From contig DASYAL010000052.1 in the NCBI GenBank assembly GCA_036501365.1, positions 1-64,000 of the forward strand: 64,000 nucleotides of DNA. Reading direction: 5' to 3'. This DNA comes from CAIKMD01 sp036501365 (lineage in GTDB: Bacteria; Pseudomonadota; Alphaproteobacteria; ATCC43930; CGMCC-115725). Both the position numbers and the translations under genes were made by a program. The first letter of the stretch is position 1. Each line of letters starts with the position of its first letter. Below, in pieces: positions 36,031 through 44,019 of this stretch. The notes under the pieces were generated by a model. The model was not told where the DNA came from. It was given only the letters and a program-made list of their open reading frames with translations, and made no database searches.

Positions 36031-36963
36031 CTAGCGCCCCAGCACCTGCATCAGCTCCGACCATTCGCGCTTCGAGAGGCCGCTCGCGGCTTGATCGACG
36101 CTCTCGCCGGCGAGCAGCTTCTTCACCACCGCGAGCGCATTGGCCGAGAGAAGCGCGCCGCCGATGCGGTATTGGCGGAACGCCTCGGCGACCAGCGGCA
36201 CCCAGCGATCCAGCGTGTCGATCATCGCTTCGGCATAGACGCGAATCTCGTATTGCGCATGCGCGTCGGCGCGGAGCGCGAGGAAATGCAGCAGATTGTG
36301 CAGGTCGGTCTTCCAATACCACTGCGTATAAAAATTGAGCGAGAGGTTCATGCGCGCCAATTCGCGCGCGAGGCCCGAGCGCTTTTCGTCGACGACGGCG
36401 CCGCTCTCGTCCTCGTTCAGCATGTAGGCGTAGTCGCGATAGGCGCGCGCCGCGTCGTCACGCAGGAGATCGAGCACGCGCGCGGCTTCATCGGGCGGCA
36501 GCTCGTCGCCGCGGCCCTGGCGGTTGCTGGTCGATTGCACCGCGAGATGCTCGGGCGCCGGGAGATAGAACTCGTTGTCGAGGATCGAATAGCGCGCCGA
36601 ATATTCGTTCACATTCGCGGTGCGGTGGCGGATCCATTGCCGCGCGACGAAGATCGGCAGCTTCACATGGTATTTGATCTCGCACATCTCGAAGGGCGTC
36701 GTATGCCGATGCCGCATCAGATATTGGATGAGACCGCGATCCTCGTTCACCCGCTTGGTGCCCTTGCCATAGGAAACGCGCGCCGCCTGCACCACCGCGG
36801 CATCGTCGCCCATGTAATCGATGACGCGGACGAAGCCGTGATCCAAGACCGGCAGCGGCGTGAACAGAATCTCCTCGAGCGCCGGCACGGTGGCGCGGCG
36901 CGTCGCCGCGGACTGGCTGCGCGCGGCCTCGATTTCGGCTTTTTCGCTGTCTTTGATCGGCAT
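36031..36963 (-). CDS. thyX: FAD-dependent thymidylate synthase ThyX
   Basis: From the ATG at 36963 the enzyme has 310 residues. The signature RHR-x7-S is present at 112-122 (RHRTANVNEYS), preceded by VQAARVSYGKGTK. ThyX makes dTMP from dUMP with methylenetetrahydrofolate and FAD-bound hydride, replacing ThyA. No thyA is in the window. A frame extends upstream to 37098 through repeat DNA and is not used. The following glycosyltransferase begins five bases after the stop. Confidence 0.95.
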   Translation of the reverse strand: MPIKDSEKAEIEAARSQSAATRRATVPALEEILFTPLPVLDHGFVRVIDYMGDDAAVVQAARVSYGKGTKRVNEDRGLIQYLMRHRHTTPFEMCEIKYHVKLPIFVARQWIRHRTANVNEYSARYSILDNEFYLPAPEHLAVQSTSNRQGRGDELPPDEAARVLDLLRDDAARAYRDYAYMLNEDESGAVVDEKRSGLARELARMNLSLNFYTQWYWKTDLHNLLHFLALRADAHAQYEIRVYAEAMIDTLDRWVPLVAEAFRQYRIGGALLSANALAVVKKLLAGESVDQAASGLSKREWSELMQVLGR

Positions 36964-37046
36964 GCGGCCCACTCTACCCCTCGCCCCCGCCCTCGCAAGC
37001 GCGACTCGGCCGCGCGCGGACGAATGCCGTGCGTCCTTCGACTGCG

Positions 37047-37132
37047 CCCTTCGACAAGCTCGGGCTCCGCTCAGGACGAGGATTATGGTGGATGCCATTA
37101 CAGGTTTTCCTCACCCTGAGCTTGTCGAAGGG
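37047..37132. repeat. dispersed inverted repeat (CTTCGACAAGCT type)
   Basis: CCCTTCGACAAGCT (37047-37060) and AGCTTGTCGAAGGG (37119-37132) are perfect 14-bp complements about 58 bases apart, between thyX and the Rieske gene. Partial copies of the same arms occur at 31609-31618 and 41100-41240. It is an intergenic palindromic element. Confidence 0.8.
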
Positions 37133-37190
37133 CGCAGGATGGTTTTGCAATGGGGCCTCCGATAAAATCGAGGCGAAACGGGAGGAAAAG

Positions 37191-38303
37191 ATGGACAGGG
37201 CGGAGAACGAGAAACTCACCCGGGTCGGGCCGGGCACGCCGATGGGCGCGCTGTTGCGCCGCTATTGGTGGCCGGTCTGGTTCACCGAGCAGGTGACGAC
37301 GAAGCCGGTGCCGGTGCAGCTCATGGGCGAAGACCTCGTCCTCTTCCGCGATCCTGCCGGCAAGCTCGGCCTCATCGAGCGCTATTGCGCGCATCGCCGC
37401 GCCTCGCTCGAATTCGGCCGCGTCGAGGAGCACGGCATCCGCTGCTGCTATCACGGCTGGAAATACGGCGCCGACGGCCAGTGCATCGAGACGCCGCTCG
37501 AGCCCGAAGGCAGCCGCTTGAAAGATCAGGTGAAGCTCGCCGGCTACGCCGTCACCGAAGCCGGCGGCCTCGTCTTCGCCTATCTCGGGCCGCAGCCGGC
37601 GCCGGTCTTCCCGCGCTGGGATCTCCTCGCGCGCGAGGCCGGGCTCACCGTGGTCGGCGCCGACGAGGAACATTGCAACTGGCTGCAGCGCGCCGAGAAC
37701 ACCGTCGACCAGCATCATCTCTGCGCGCTCCACGCCGCGGTCTATCCGCAGCTCGCCTTCAAGCGCAGCCGGGTCGATTGGGACCCGACCTGGTACGGGC
37801 TGAAGACGATCATGCACGTGCCGGGACTCGCCAAGCCGAAGGTCGATCACTTCATCTTCCCCTCGACCAACCGCTTCACCCGCGCCCGTGTCGGCGACCC
37901 GCCGAGCCACGACATGCGGATCAGGGTTCCGACCGACGACGAGAAGACCACGACCTTCTGGCTCAACGCCTATCCCTCGATCACCGATCAGGGGCGACTG
38001 AAGACCGAGGGCCTCAAGCAAAGCGAGCGCGGCGTCTACGAGCGCGTGGCCGACGGCTGGTGGGACATCCCCTCGCACGAGCAAGACCGCGCCGCGCAGG
38101 AAAGCCAGGGCCGCATCACCGACCGCTCGGCCGAGACCCTCGGCTGGACCGATCGCGGCATCGCCCTCTTCCGCCGCATGCTGCATGACGGGATGGACGC
38201 GGTCGCCGGCGGCCAGGATCCGCTCGGCGTGCTGCGCGAGGATCGCAACATCATCGATCTCGACGCCAGCATGGATGTGCTCGACGCGCTGACGCCGGCG
38301 TGA
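37191..38303 (+). CDS. Rieske 2Fe-2S aromatic ring-hydroxylating oxygenase, alpha subunit
   Basis: The ATG at 37191 has GGGAGGAAAAG directly upstream; the product has 370 residues. The Rieske cluster ligands are C66-x-H68 and C85-x2-H88 with 16 residues between. The mononuclear iron site shows as NTVDQHHLCALH near 182-193. The architecture is that of phthalate/vanillate-type one-component oxygenase subunits. It needs an electron-donor reductase, and none is adjacent. The substrate is unknown. A second, separate Rieske enzyme lies at 55610. Confidence 0.88.
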   Translation: MDRAENEKLTRVGPGTPMGALLRRYWWPVWFTEQVTTKPVPVQLMGEDLVLFRDPAGKLGLIERYCAHRRASLEFGRVEEHGIRCCYHGWKYGADGQCIETPLEPEGSRLKDQVKLAGYAVTEAGGLVFAYLGPQPAPVFPRWDLLAREAGLTVVGADEEHCNWLQRAENTVDQHHLCALHAAVYPQLAFKRSRVDWDPTWYGLKTIMHVPGLAKPKVDHFIFPSTNRFTRARVGDPPSHDMRIRVPTDDEKTTTFWLNAYPSITDQGRLKTEGLKQSERGVYERVADGWWDIPSHEQDRAAQESQGRITDRSAETLGWTDRGIALFRRMLHDGMDAVAGGQDPLGVLREDRNIIDLDASMDVLDALTPA

Positions 38304-38330
38304 GCGTGGCGGCGTGCGATGTGGATGTAC

Positions 38331-38419
38331 TGGATTGCTTCGGCCTCGACGGCTCGGTCTCGCCCTGACGACGATTATATCCCCGTCATCGCGAGAAGCG
38401 TAAGCGACGAAGCAATCCA
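38331..38419. repeat. dispersed inverted repeat (TGGATTGCTTCG type)
   Basis: TGGATTGCTTCG (38331-38342) and CGAAGCAATCCA (38408-38419) form a perfect 12-bp inverted repeat. The inner part contains CGTCATCGCGAG. It fills the whole gap between the Rieske gene and the permease and may act as a transcript-end hairpin. Confidence 0.85.
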
Positions 38420-38428
38420 GAGACGTAA

Positions 38429-40195
38429 GTGACGGACTCTCATGCGGTCGGCGCCGGTGAAAGCGCCGCGAATTCCGCCACGGCGCCGCGCCGGCGCATC
38501 GACATCTGGCCGGGCGCGTTCCTCGCCGCGGTGATCGCGGCGAGCGTTGTCATCCTGGCGCTGCTCGCAATCGTCCTCGGGCTTTCTTTCCGCACCGGCA
38601 GTCTCGGCGCGCCCGACGCGGCGTGGTCCTTCGCCAATTACCCGGTGATCTTCCTCGATCCTTTCACCTATCGCGTGCTCGCGAACACGATCGGCTTCGC
38701 CCTGACGACGCTCTTCGTCGCGCTCCTCTTCGGCGTGCCGGCAGCCTGGCTGGTCGAGCGCACCGATCTGCCGGGAAAGGCGCTGCTCTTCACCTTCATG
38801 GCGCTCGGCCTGTTGCTGCCCGGCTTCGGCTCGGCGATGGGCTGGCTCTTCCTCCTGCATCCGCGCATCGGCCTGGTGAATGTCTGGCTCGAGCAGAGCT
38901 TCGGCCTCGGCGGGCCCGTCTTCAACATCGCCAGCGTCGCCGGCATGGGCTGGGTGCAGGGTTTGAGCCTCGCGCCGCTCGCCTTCATCATGACCGCGGC
39001 GGTGTTCCGCGCCGCCGATCCCGCGCTCGAAGAGGCGGCGCAGATCGCCGGCGCCACTTTCGGCAAGCGCCTCAAGCGCATCACCTTGCCCTTGGCCTGG
39101 CCCGGCGTGCTCGCCGCCGGCATCTATATCTTCACCATCGGCTTCGCCGCGTTCGACGTGCCGGCGATCATCGGCTGGTCGAACCGCGTCTTCACCTTCT
39201 CGACCTATCTCGTGCTGCAGCTCTCGCCGACCGACGCCCTGCCGCGCTACGGCAATGCCGCGACGCTGTCGGTGCTGATGCTCGGCTTCGCCGGCATCTT
39301 CAGCTGGTGGTATGCGCGGATGCAGAAGGGCGCGCATCGCTATCAGGTCGTGCGCGGCAAAGCCTATCGGCCGCAGCTCGTCGCGCTCGGCTGGCTGAAA
39401 GCACCCATCTGGTGCGCGATCGCGACCTATCTCGCGCTCTCGATCCTGTTGCCGCTGCTGGTCGTGATCTGGGCCTCGGTCCTACCTTATTTCCAGCTAC
39501 CCTCGGCAGCGGCGTTCGCCTCGGCCTCGCTCGCGCGCTATTGGGCGCTGCCCTGGGACCTCATCACCGACGGCCTCACCAACACGCTGATCCTCATGGT
39601 GCTGACGCCAACGCTGACCTTGGCGCTGGCTGTCGCCTTCTCCTGGGTGGTGCTGCGCTCGCGCCTGCCCGGCCGGGCCGGCTTCGATTTCATCGCCTTC
39701 CTGCCGCATGCGATGCCGAACGTCGTCTTCGGCGTCGGCGCGCTGCTCATCGCCTTGTTCGTCATTCAACGCTTCGCGCCCGCCTACGGCACGCTGTGGC
39801 TGCTGCTGCTCGCTTTCGTCGTCGGCCGCATCAGCTATGCGACGCGCATGACCAATACCGGGGTCATCCAAATCCACAAGGAGCTCGAGGAATCGGGCGA
39901 GGTCGGCGGCGCGACCACCGGCGGCGTGCTCGCAAAGATCGTGGTGCCGCTGCTCGCGCCGACCTTGCTCAACGCTTGGCTGTGGATCGCGCTCTTGACC
40001 TTCCGCGAATTGACCCTCGCCGTGCTGCTAACGACGCGCGACAACATCACCCTGCCGGTGGTGATCTGGAGCCTCTGGCTCGGCGGCGGCCTCGGCGATG
40101 CGGCGGCGGTCGCGCTGGTGATGCTCTGCCTCATGACGCCGATCGTCGCGGCCTACTGGCTGGTGGCGCGCAAGACCGGGTTGAAAGCCGATTAA
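38429..40195 (+). CDS. iron-type ABC transporter permease with two permease domains
   Basis: This 588-residue protein has about twelve hydrophobic helices in two repeated halves. Each half carries a BPD_transp_1 EAA-like loop: EEAAQIAGATFGKRLKRITLPLAWPG (shown as two parts: EEAAQIAGATFGKR and ITLPLAWPG) near 205-230, and EESGEVGGATTGGVLAKIVVPLLAPT (EESGEVGGATTGG, VVPLLAPT) near 488-513. This is the FbpB/ThiP-type fused permease of ferric iron or thiamine importers. The binding protein and ATPase are not adjacent. The start is GTG at 38429, just after the inverted repeat. The substrate is unproven. Confidence 0.87.
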   Translation: MTDSHAVGAGESAANSATAPRRRIDIWPGAFLAAVIAASVVILALLAIVLGLSFRTGSLGAPDAAWSFANYPVIFLDPFTYRVLANTIGFALTTLFVALLFGVPAAWLVERTDLPGKALLFTFMALGLLLPGFGSAMGWLFLLHPRIGLVNVWLEQSFGLGGPVFNIASVAGMGWVQGLSLAPLAFIMTAAVFRAADPALEEAAQIAGATFGKRLKRITLPLAWPGVLAAGIYIFTIGFAAFDVPAIIGWSNRVFTFSTYLVLQLSPTDALPRYGNAATLSVLMLGFAGIFSWWYARMQKGAHRYQVVRGKAYRPQLVALGWLKAPIWCAIATYLALSILLPLLVVIWASVLPYFQLPSAAAFASASLARYWALPWDLITDGLTNTLILMVLTPTLTLALAVAFSWVVLRSRLPGRAGFDFIAFLPHAMPNVVFGVGALLIALFVIQRFAPAYGTLWLLLLAFVVGRISYATRMTNTGVIQIHKELEESGEVGGATTGGVLAKIVVPLLAPTLLNAWLWIALLTFRELTLAVLLTTRDNITLPVVIWSLWLGGGLGDAAAVALVMLCLMTPIVAAYWLVARKTGLKAD

Positions 40196-40223
40196 CCATC
40201 GCCCGCGCGGGCGGCGGCCGATG

Positions 40224-40251
40224 TTGTCTCTTAACCGAAAGCGCCTATATT
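40224..40251 (+). promoter_or_regulatory. ssrA promoter
   Basis: TTGTCT (40224-40229) and TATATT (40246-40251) are separated by 16 bases, a good sigma-70 type spacing. Transcription would start near 40258, at the front of the tmRNA acceptor piece. Confidence 0.6.
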
Positions 40252-40257
40252 GAGTGG

Positions 40258-40558
40258 GTCGGGCAACCGACTATGGCGATACACGGCGCATGGAATAAGC
40301 GCAGCGGACCCGGGGGCAGTACCCGGCGCCTCCACCAGTTTCCCCGTCGCGGTGCGGCGGGCGTTATGGGGGCGAACCAGGATCGACGCGCGTGGTAAAG
40401 ATGTTTGCTGTCGCCCGGCATGATACCGCCGTTATCGGGTCACAACCTAAGTGCGAACGACAACGTCGCACCAGAGGCACTCGCGGCCTAATTCCCTCAC
40501 GGGAATGAAAGCCTAAAGTAACTCGCGGCCCGGGGGGCGCCGGGCAACAGAAGCCCCC
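40258..40558 (+). ncRNA. ssrA: transfer-messenger RNA, permuted two-piece type
   Basis: The gene is circularly permuted as in alphaproteobacteria. The acceptor piece comes first and ends with a T-arm (stem CCGGG/CCCGG at 40310-40314 and 40322-40326, seven-base loop), CGCCTCC (40327-40333), A and an encoded CCA (40335-40337). About 30 spacer bases follow. The coding piece begins GGGGGCG (40368-40374), which pairs with CGCCTCC through one G-U pair. The tag frame 40453-40491 begins with GCG and reads ANDNVAPEALAA then TAA. A GC-rich stem (GGGGGGC...GCCCCCC, ending near 40559) closes the gene. Outer ends are approximate. The RNA rescues stalled ribosomes and tags the products for ClpXP. Confidence 0.93.
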
Positions 40559-40598
40559 CAACTTCTTGCGGTGCGCCTGCAGGGGAGCGAAACGCGCG

Positions 40599-41075
40599 GT
40601 GAAAGACCTCTTCCGGTACGACAAGATGGTCGAGCGCGCCTTGCGCGGCGTGGTGCGCGAGGCTTTGGCGCGTACCGCCGCGAGCGGTCTTCCCGGCACG
40701 CATCACTTCTACATCTCGTTCCAGACCAAGCATCCCGACGCGAAGGTTCCCGACAGCCTCGCCTCGCAATATCCCGACGACATGACGATCGTGCTCGAGC
40801 ATCAGTTCTGGGATCTCGAGGTCGAGGAAGACCGCTTTTCGGTGACGCTCTCTTTCCAGAGCCGGCCGGAGCGGCTGACGGTCCCCTTCGAAGCAATCAC
40901 CGCTTTCACCGACCCGTCGGTGAAATTCGGGCTGCAGTTCCAGGCGAACGACGGCGCCGCGCCGGCCGAGGCGGCGGCGAAGCCGGCGAAAGGCGAGGCC
41001 AAGAAGGACGAGAAAGGCGAGAAGGCCGCCAAGACCGGCGAGGTCGTCACCCTCGACTCGTTCCGCAAGAAATAG
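40599..41075 (+). CDS. sspB: ClpXP adaptor SspB, alpha type
   Basis: Starting at GTG 40599 (GGGGAG about eleven bases upstream) the protein has 158 residues. The folded domain (about 1-112) has THHFYISFQTKHPD, YPDDMTIVLEHQFWDLEV, FSVTLSFQSRPERLTVPFEAI (two parts: FSVTLSFQSRPE, RLTVPFEAI) and the SVKFGLQF end. A Lys/Ala/Glu-rich linker follows, and the last residues VVTLDSFRKK form the ClpX-binding tail. SspB tethers ssrA-tagged proteins to ClpXP. It lies just 40 bases after the ssrA gene. An upstream in-frame start at 40566 has no clear ribosome site. Confidence 0.92.
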   Translation: MKDLFRYDKMVERALRGVVREALARTAASGLPGTHHFYISFQTKHPDAKVPDSLASQYPDDMTIVLEHQFWDLEVEEDRFSVTLSFQSRPERLTVPFEAITAFTDPSVKFGLQFQANDGAAPAEAAAKPAKGEAKKDEKGEKAAKTGEVVTLDSFRKK

Positions 41076-41335
41076 GTCGGTTGCAGGACCATCCTGCGAC
41101 CCCTGAGCTGGTCGAAGAGCGACTGCTCGTCCTGCGCCAAGCTCAGGACTCGCGCTCAGGGTGAGGCGATTTTTCTTCGTGGCTTCCTCCAATGGCTGAT
41201 GCCTTATTCGATCTACCTCATCCTGAGCGAAGTCGAAGGACGCACGACCGAACTGCAACTTCCGCTTGTCGCCTTGCGCGCGATCCGCCGCAGGAGTATG
41301 CCGGGCGCACGGAGAACCGACGCGGCATTCACGAC
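41076..41335. other. repeat-bearing intergenic region between sspB and fumA
   Basis: No gene is supported. Fragments of the CTTCGACAAGCT element appear as CTGAGCTGGTCGAAG (about 41104-41118), GCCAAGCTCAGGA (about 41137) and CATCCTGAGCGAAGTCGAAG (about 41219-41238). The fumA promoter is not evident. The open frame upstream of fumA runs through this repeat and is not counted as coding. Confidence 0.5.
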
Positions 41336-42946
41336 ATGAGCGATTTTACTTTTCACGAGCTGTTCCCGCTCGGCGAGGATCAGGCGCCCTACCGCAAGCT
41401 GACAGCGGATTTCGTCGGCACCGCGAGCTTCAACGGCGCGACGCTCACGACCGTCGCGCCCGAGGCGCTGACGCTCCTCGCGCGCGATGCCTATGTCGAG
41501 TGCCAGCATCTGCTGCGCCCCGGCCACCTGCAGCAACTCCGGAACATCCTCGAGGACCCCGAGGCCTCGGACAACGACCGCTTCGTCGCTTTCGATCTCC
41601 TCAAAAACGCGAACATTGCCGCCGGCAAGGTGCTGCCGATGTGCCAGGACACCGGCACCGCGATCGTCATGGGCAAGAAAGGCCAGCGCGTCTGGACCGG
41701 CGGCGGCGACGAGGCGGCGCTGTCGCTCGGCATCCGCCGCACGTACATCGAGACCAATCTGCGCTATTCGCAGCAGGCGGCACTCGGCATGTTCAAGGAG
41801 GTCAACACCGGCGACAACCTGCCGGCGCAGATCGATCTCTTCGCGACCGAGGGCGACGAATATAAATTCCTCTTCATCGCCAAGGGCGGCGGCTCGGCGA
41901 ATAAGAGCTTTCTCTTCCAGCAGACGCCGGCGGTGCTGAACCACGACGCGCTGCTCAAATTCCTCGACGAGAAGATCCGCACCCTCGGCACCGCGGCCTG
42001 CCCGCCCTATCACCTCGCGGTCGTCGTCGGCGGCACATCGGCCGAGATGAATCTGAAGACCGTGAAGCTTGCGAGCTGCCGCTATCTCGATACGCTGCCG
42101 GTCGCCGGCAACGCCTCCGGCCAGGCCTTCCGCGACCGCGATTTCGAGGAGGAAGTGCTGGGCCTGACGCGCAAGATGGGCATCGGCGCGCAGTTCGGCG
42201 GCAAATATTTCTGCCACGATGTTCGGGTCGTGCGGCTTCCGCGCCATGGCGCCAGCGTGCCGATCGGCATCGGCGTCTCCTGCGCCGCCGACCGCCAGAT
42301 CCTCGGCAAGATCAACGCCCAGGGCGTGTTCCTCGAGGAGCTCGAGACCAATCCCGCGCGCTTCCTGCCCGAGATCGACGAAGCGAAACTCGCCGGCGAG
42401 GTCGTGCGCATCGATCTGACGCGGCCGATGACCGAGATCCGCGCGAGCCTGTCGCGCCATCCGATCAAGACGCGGCTGTCGCTCACCGGGCCGCTGATCG
42501 TCGCGCGCGACATCGCGCATGCCAAAATCAAGGAGCGCTTGGATCGCGGCGAGGCGCTGCCGCACTATATGAAAAACCACGCGATCTATTACGCCGGGCC
42601 GGCGAAGACGCCGCAGGGCTTCGCCTCGGGCTCGTTCGGCCCGACCACGGCGGGGCGGATGGACTCCTATGTCGATCAGCTGATGGCGGCGGGCGGCAGC
42701 TACGTCACCCTCGCCAAGGGCAATCGCGGCGCCGAGGTGCGCGAGGCCTGCAAGAAGCACAAGGGCTTCTATCTCGGCTCGATCGGCGGGCCGGCGGCGC
42801 GGCTCGCCCAGGATTGCATCAAGAAGGTCGAGGTGCTCGAATATCCCGAGCTCGGCATGGAAGCGATCTGGTGGATCGAGGTCGTCGACTTCCCGGCCTT
42901 CATCGTGATCGACGACAAGGGCAACGATTTCTTTGCGAAACTATAA
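41336..42946 (+). CDS. fumA: class I fumarate hydratase (iron-sulfur)
   Basis: From the ATG at 41336 the protein has 536 residues. It hydrates fumarate to malate in the citric acid cycle with an oxygen-sensitive 4Fe-4S cluster; cysteines in MCQDTGT (first ligand), PPYHLAVVVGGTSAEM context and GVSCAADRQI are conserved. The C-terminal half contains TAGRMDSYVDQLM and EAIWWIEVVDFPAFI (beta domain of class I hydro-lyases). The ribosome site is weak. A class II enzyme (fumC) lies 2.6 kb downstream. Confidence 0.93.
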   Translation: MSDFTFHELFPLGEDQAPYRKLTADFVGTASFNGATLTTVAPEALTLLARDAYVECQHLLRPGHLQQLRNILEDPEASDNDRFVAFDLLKNANIAAGKVLPMCQDTGTAIVMGKKGQRVWTGGGDEAALSLGIRRTYIETNLRYSQQAALGMFKEVNTGDNLPAQIDLFATEGDEYKFLFIAKGGGSANKSFLFQQTPAVLNHDALLKFLDEKIRTLGTAACPPYHLAVVVGGTSAEMNLKTVKLASCRYLDTLPVAGNASGQAFRDRDFEEEVLGLTRKMGIGAQFGGKYFCHDVRVVRLPRHGASVPIGIGVSCAADRQILGKINAQGVFLEELETNPARFLPEIDEAKLAGEVVRIDLTRPMTEIRASLSRHPIKTRLSLTGPLIVARDIAHAKIKERLDRGEALPHYMKNHAIYYAGPAKTPQGFASGSFGPTTAGRMDSYVDQLMAAGGSYVTLAKGNRGAEVREACKKHKGFYLGSIGGPAARLAQDCIKKVEVLEYPELGMEAIWWIEVVDFPAFIVIDDKGNDFFAKL

Positions 42947-42947
42947 T

Positions 42948-42967
42948 GCGCGGTCGCGCGACCGCGC
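42948..42967. repeat. 20-bp perfect palindrome after fumA
   Basis: GCGCGGTCGCGCGACCGCGC is perfectly self-complementary and begins one base after the fumA TAA. It may form a transcript-end hairpin or a protein-binding site. A second dyad with the same core follows at 42981-43021. Confidence 0.8.
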
Positions 42968-42980
42968 TAACCCTAACCCT

Positions 42981-43021
42981 GCTCGCGCGACCTAGGTTGG
43001 CTAGGCGGTGGTCGCGCGAGC
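42981..43021. repeat. 12-bp inverted repeat overlapping the TfoX-like gene start
   Basis: GCTCGCGCGACC (42981-42992) and GGTCGCGCGAGC (43010-43021) are perfect complements with 17 bases between. The right arm covers the start codon (GTG 43008) region of the next gene, so a folded transcript would hide that start. Confidence 0.75.
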
Positions 43022-43412
43022 AGCAAAATTGGACGTCGAGCCCGAGTTCATCCGTTATCTGCGCGACCAGTTCCGGCGCTGGGGACCGGTCGAGATTCGG
43101 CGCATGTTCGGCGGGCATGGCATATTCCGGGGCGGCACGATGTTCGCGCTGATCCATGACGAGACACTTTATCTGCGCAGCGACGAGGCGACCCACGCCG
43201 CTTTCGCCGCCGCCGGCATGGCGCCGTTCCGCTATCGCCGCAACGGCAAGCTGGTTGCGCTCGGCTACCATCAAACGCCACCCGAGGCAGTCGAGGACAG
43301 CGAGGTTCTGGGCGAATGGGCCGACCGCGCCTTCGCCGCGGCGCTGCGACATGCGGCCAAGCCGGCGCAGCGACGGGCGCGCAAGGCGGGCACAGGGCGC
43401 GGGGCGCGGTGA
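43008..43412 (+). CDS. TfoX/Sxy N-terminal domain protein
   Basis: This 134-residue protein begins with GTG. It has a TfoX N-terminal domain (about 14-110): FIRYLRDQFRRWGPVEIRRMFGGHGIF, then FALIHDETLYLRSDEA and FRYRRNGKLVALGYHQTP. A basic tail rich in Ala, Arg and Lys ends it. Domains of this kind occur alone in many bacteria without competence systems and their role is unclear. Its stop overlaps the sigma factor start (GTGA), so the two are translated together, and the start lies inside an inverted repeat. Confidence 0.85.
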   Translation: MVARAAKLDVEPEFIRYLRDQFRRWGPVEIRRMFGGHGIFRGGTMFALIHDETLYLRSDEATHAAFAAAGMAPFRYRRNGKLVALGYHQTPPEAVEDSEVLGEWADRAFAAALRHAAKPAQRRARKAGTGRGAR

Positions 43413-43951
43413 CGGACGCCGTCGATCTTCAGGCGCTGATTCGCGGCGAGAAAACCGCTTGGAACGGATTCGTCCGCCGCTATGCCGGCCTGATCCTCTC
43501 GGCGGTGCGCGGGACCGCGCGTCACGGCATCGATGTCGAGGATATCGTGCAAGAGGTCTTTACCCGCCTCTGCAAAGACGATTTCCGCCTGCTCAAGACT
43601 TATGACGCGGCGCGGGCCGGCCTCTCGACCTGGCTCACGATCGTCGCCCGCAGCACCGCGCGCGACATGCAGCGCCGCCGCCAGCCGGCACTGACGCCGA
43701 TCGACGCCGTGCCGGAAATGCTGCTCGCCGTGACCGCCGAGCCGAAGGAAAAGCTGCGCCTGCCCGACGGCCTGCTGTCGCCGCGGCAAAAGCTGGTCCT
43801 GACGCTGCTCTACGAGCGCGAGATGGAGGTGGCGGAAATTGCCGCCGCTTTGGGGATCGATCCGCAAACCGTGCGCAGCACCCACCACAAAGCAATGTTG
43901 AAGCTGCGGGAGCATTTCGCGGACAGCGATGCGGCAAGAGAAGTAAAATGA
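43409..43951 (+). CDS. ECF-type RNA polymerase sigma factor
   Basis: From GTG 43409 the protein has 180 residues. Sigma region 2 is seen as WNGFVRRYAGLILSAVRGT, then VEDIVQEVFTRLCKDDFRLL and AARAGLSTWLTIVARSTARD. Region 4 has LSPRQKLVLTLLYEREMEVAEIAAALGIDPQTVRSTHHKAM (shown: LSPRQKLVLTLLYE, EIAAALGIDPQTVRS). The next gene encodes a membrane protein that is a good anti-sigma candidate, and a periplasmic sensor-like protein follows. The upstream overlap with the TfoX-like gene is unusual. Confidence 0.88.
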   Translation: MTDAVDLQALIRGEKTAWNGFVRRYAGLILSAVRGTARHGIDVEDIVQEVFTRLCKDDFRLLKTYDAARAGLSTWLTIVARSTARDMQRRRQPALTPIDAVPEMLLAVTAEPKEKLRLPDGLLSPRQKLVLTLLYEREMEVAEIAAALGIDPQTVRSTHHKAMLKLREHFADSDAAREVK

Positions 43952-44019
43952 TTTCAGGTGGTTAATGGGTGGGGATAGAACCGGCGGTCGGCGCCTAAGA
44001 ATTTTGCAGGAGAATTGGC

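Noticed and set aside
34810..37119. 769-codon open frame on the plus strand
   Set aside because: It runs opposite thyX and the glycosyltransferase, which have clear family motifs. The Arg/Ala-rich product is a GC-bias shadow.
40364..40699. 111-codon minus-strand frame across the ssrA region
   Set aside because: It is antisense to the tmRNA coding piece and has no family features.
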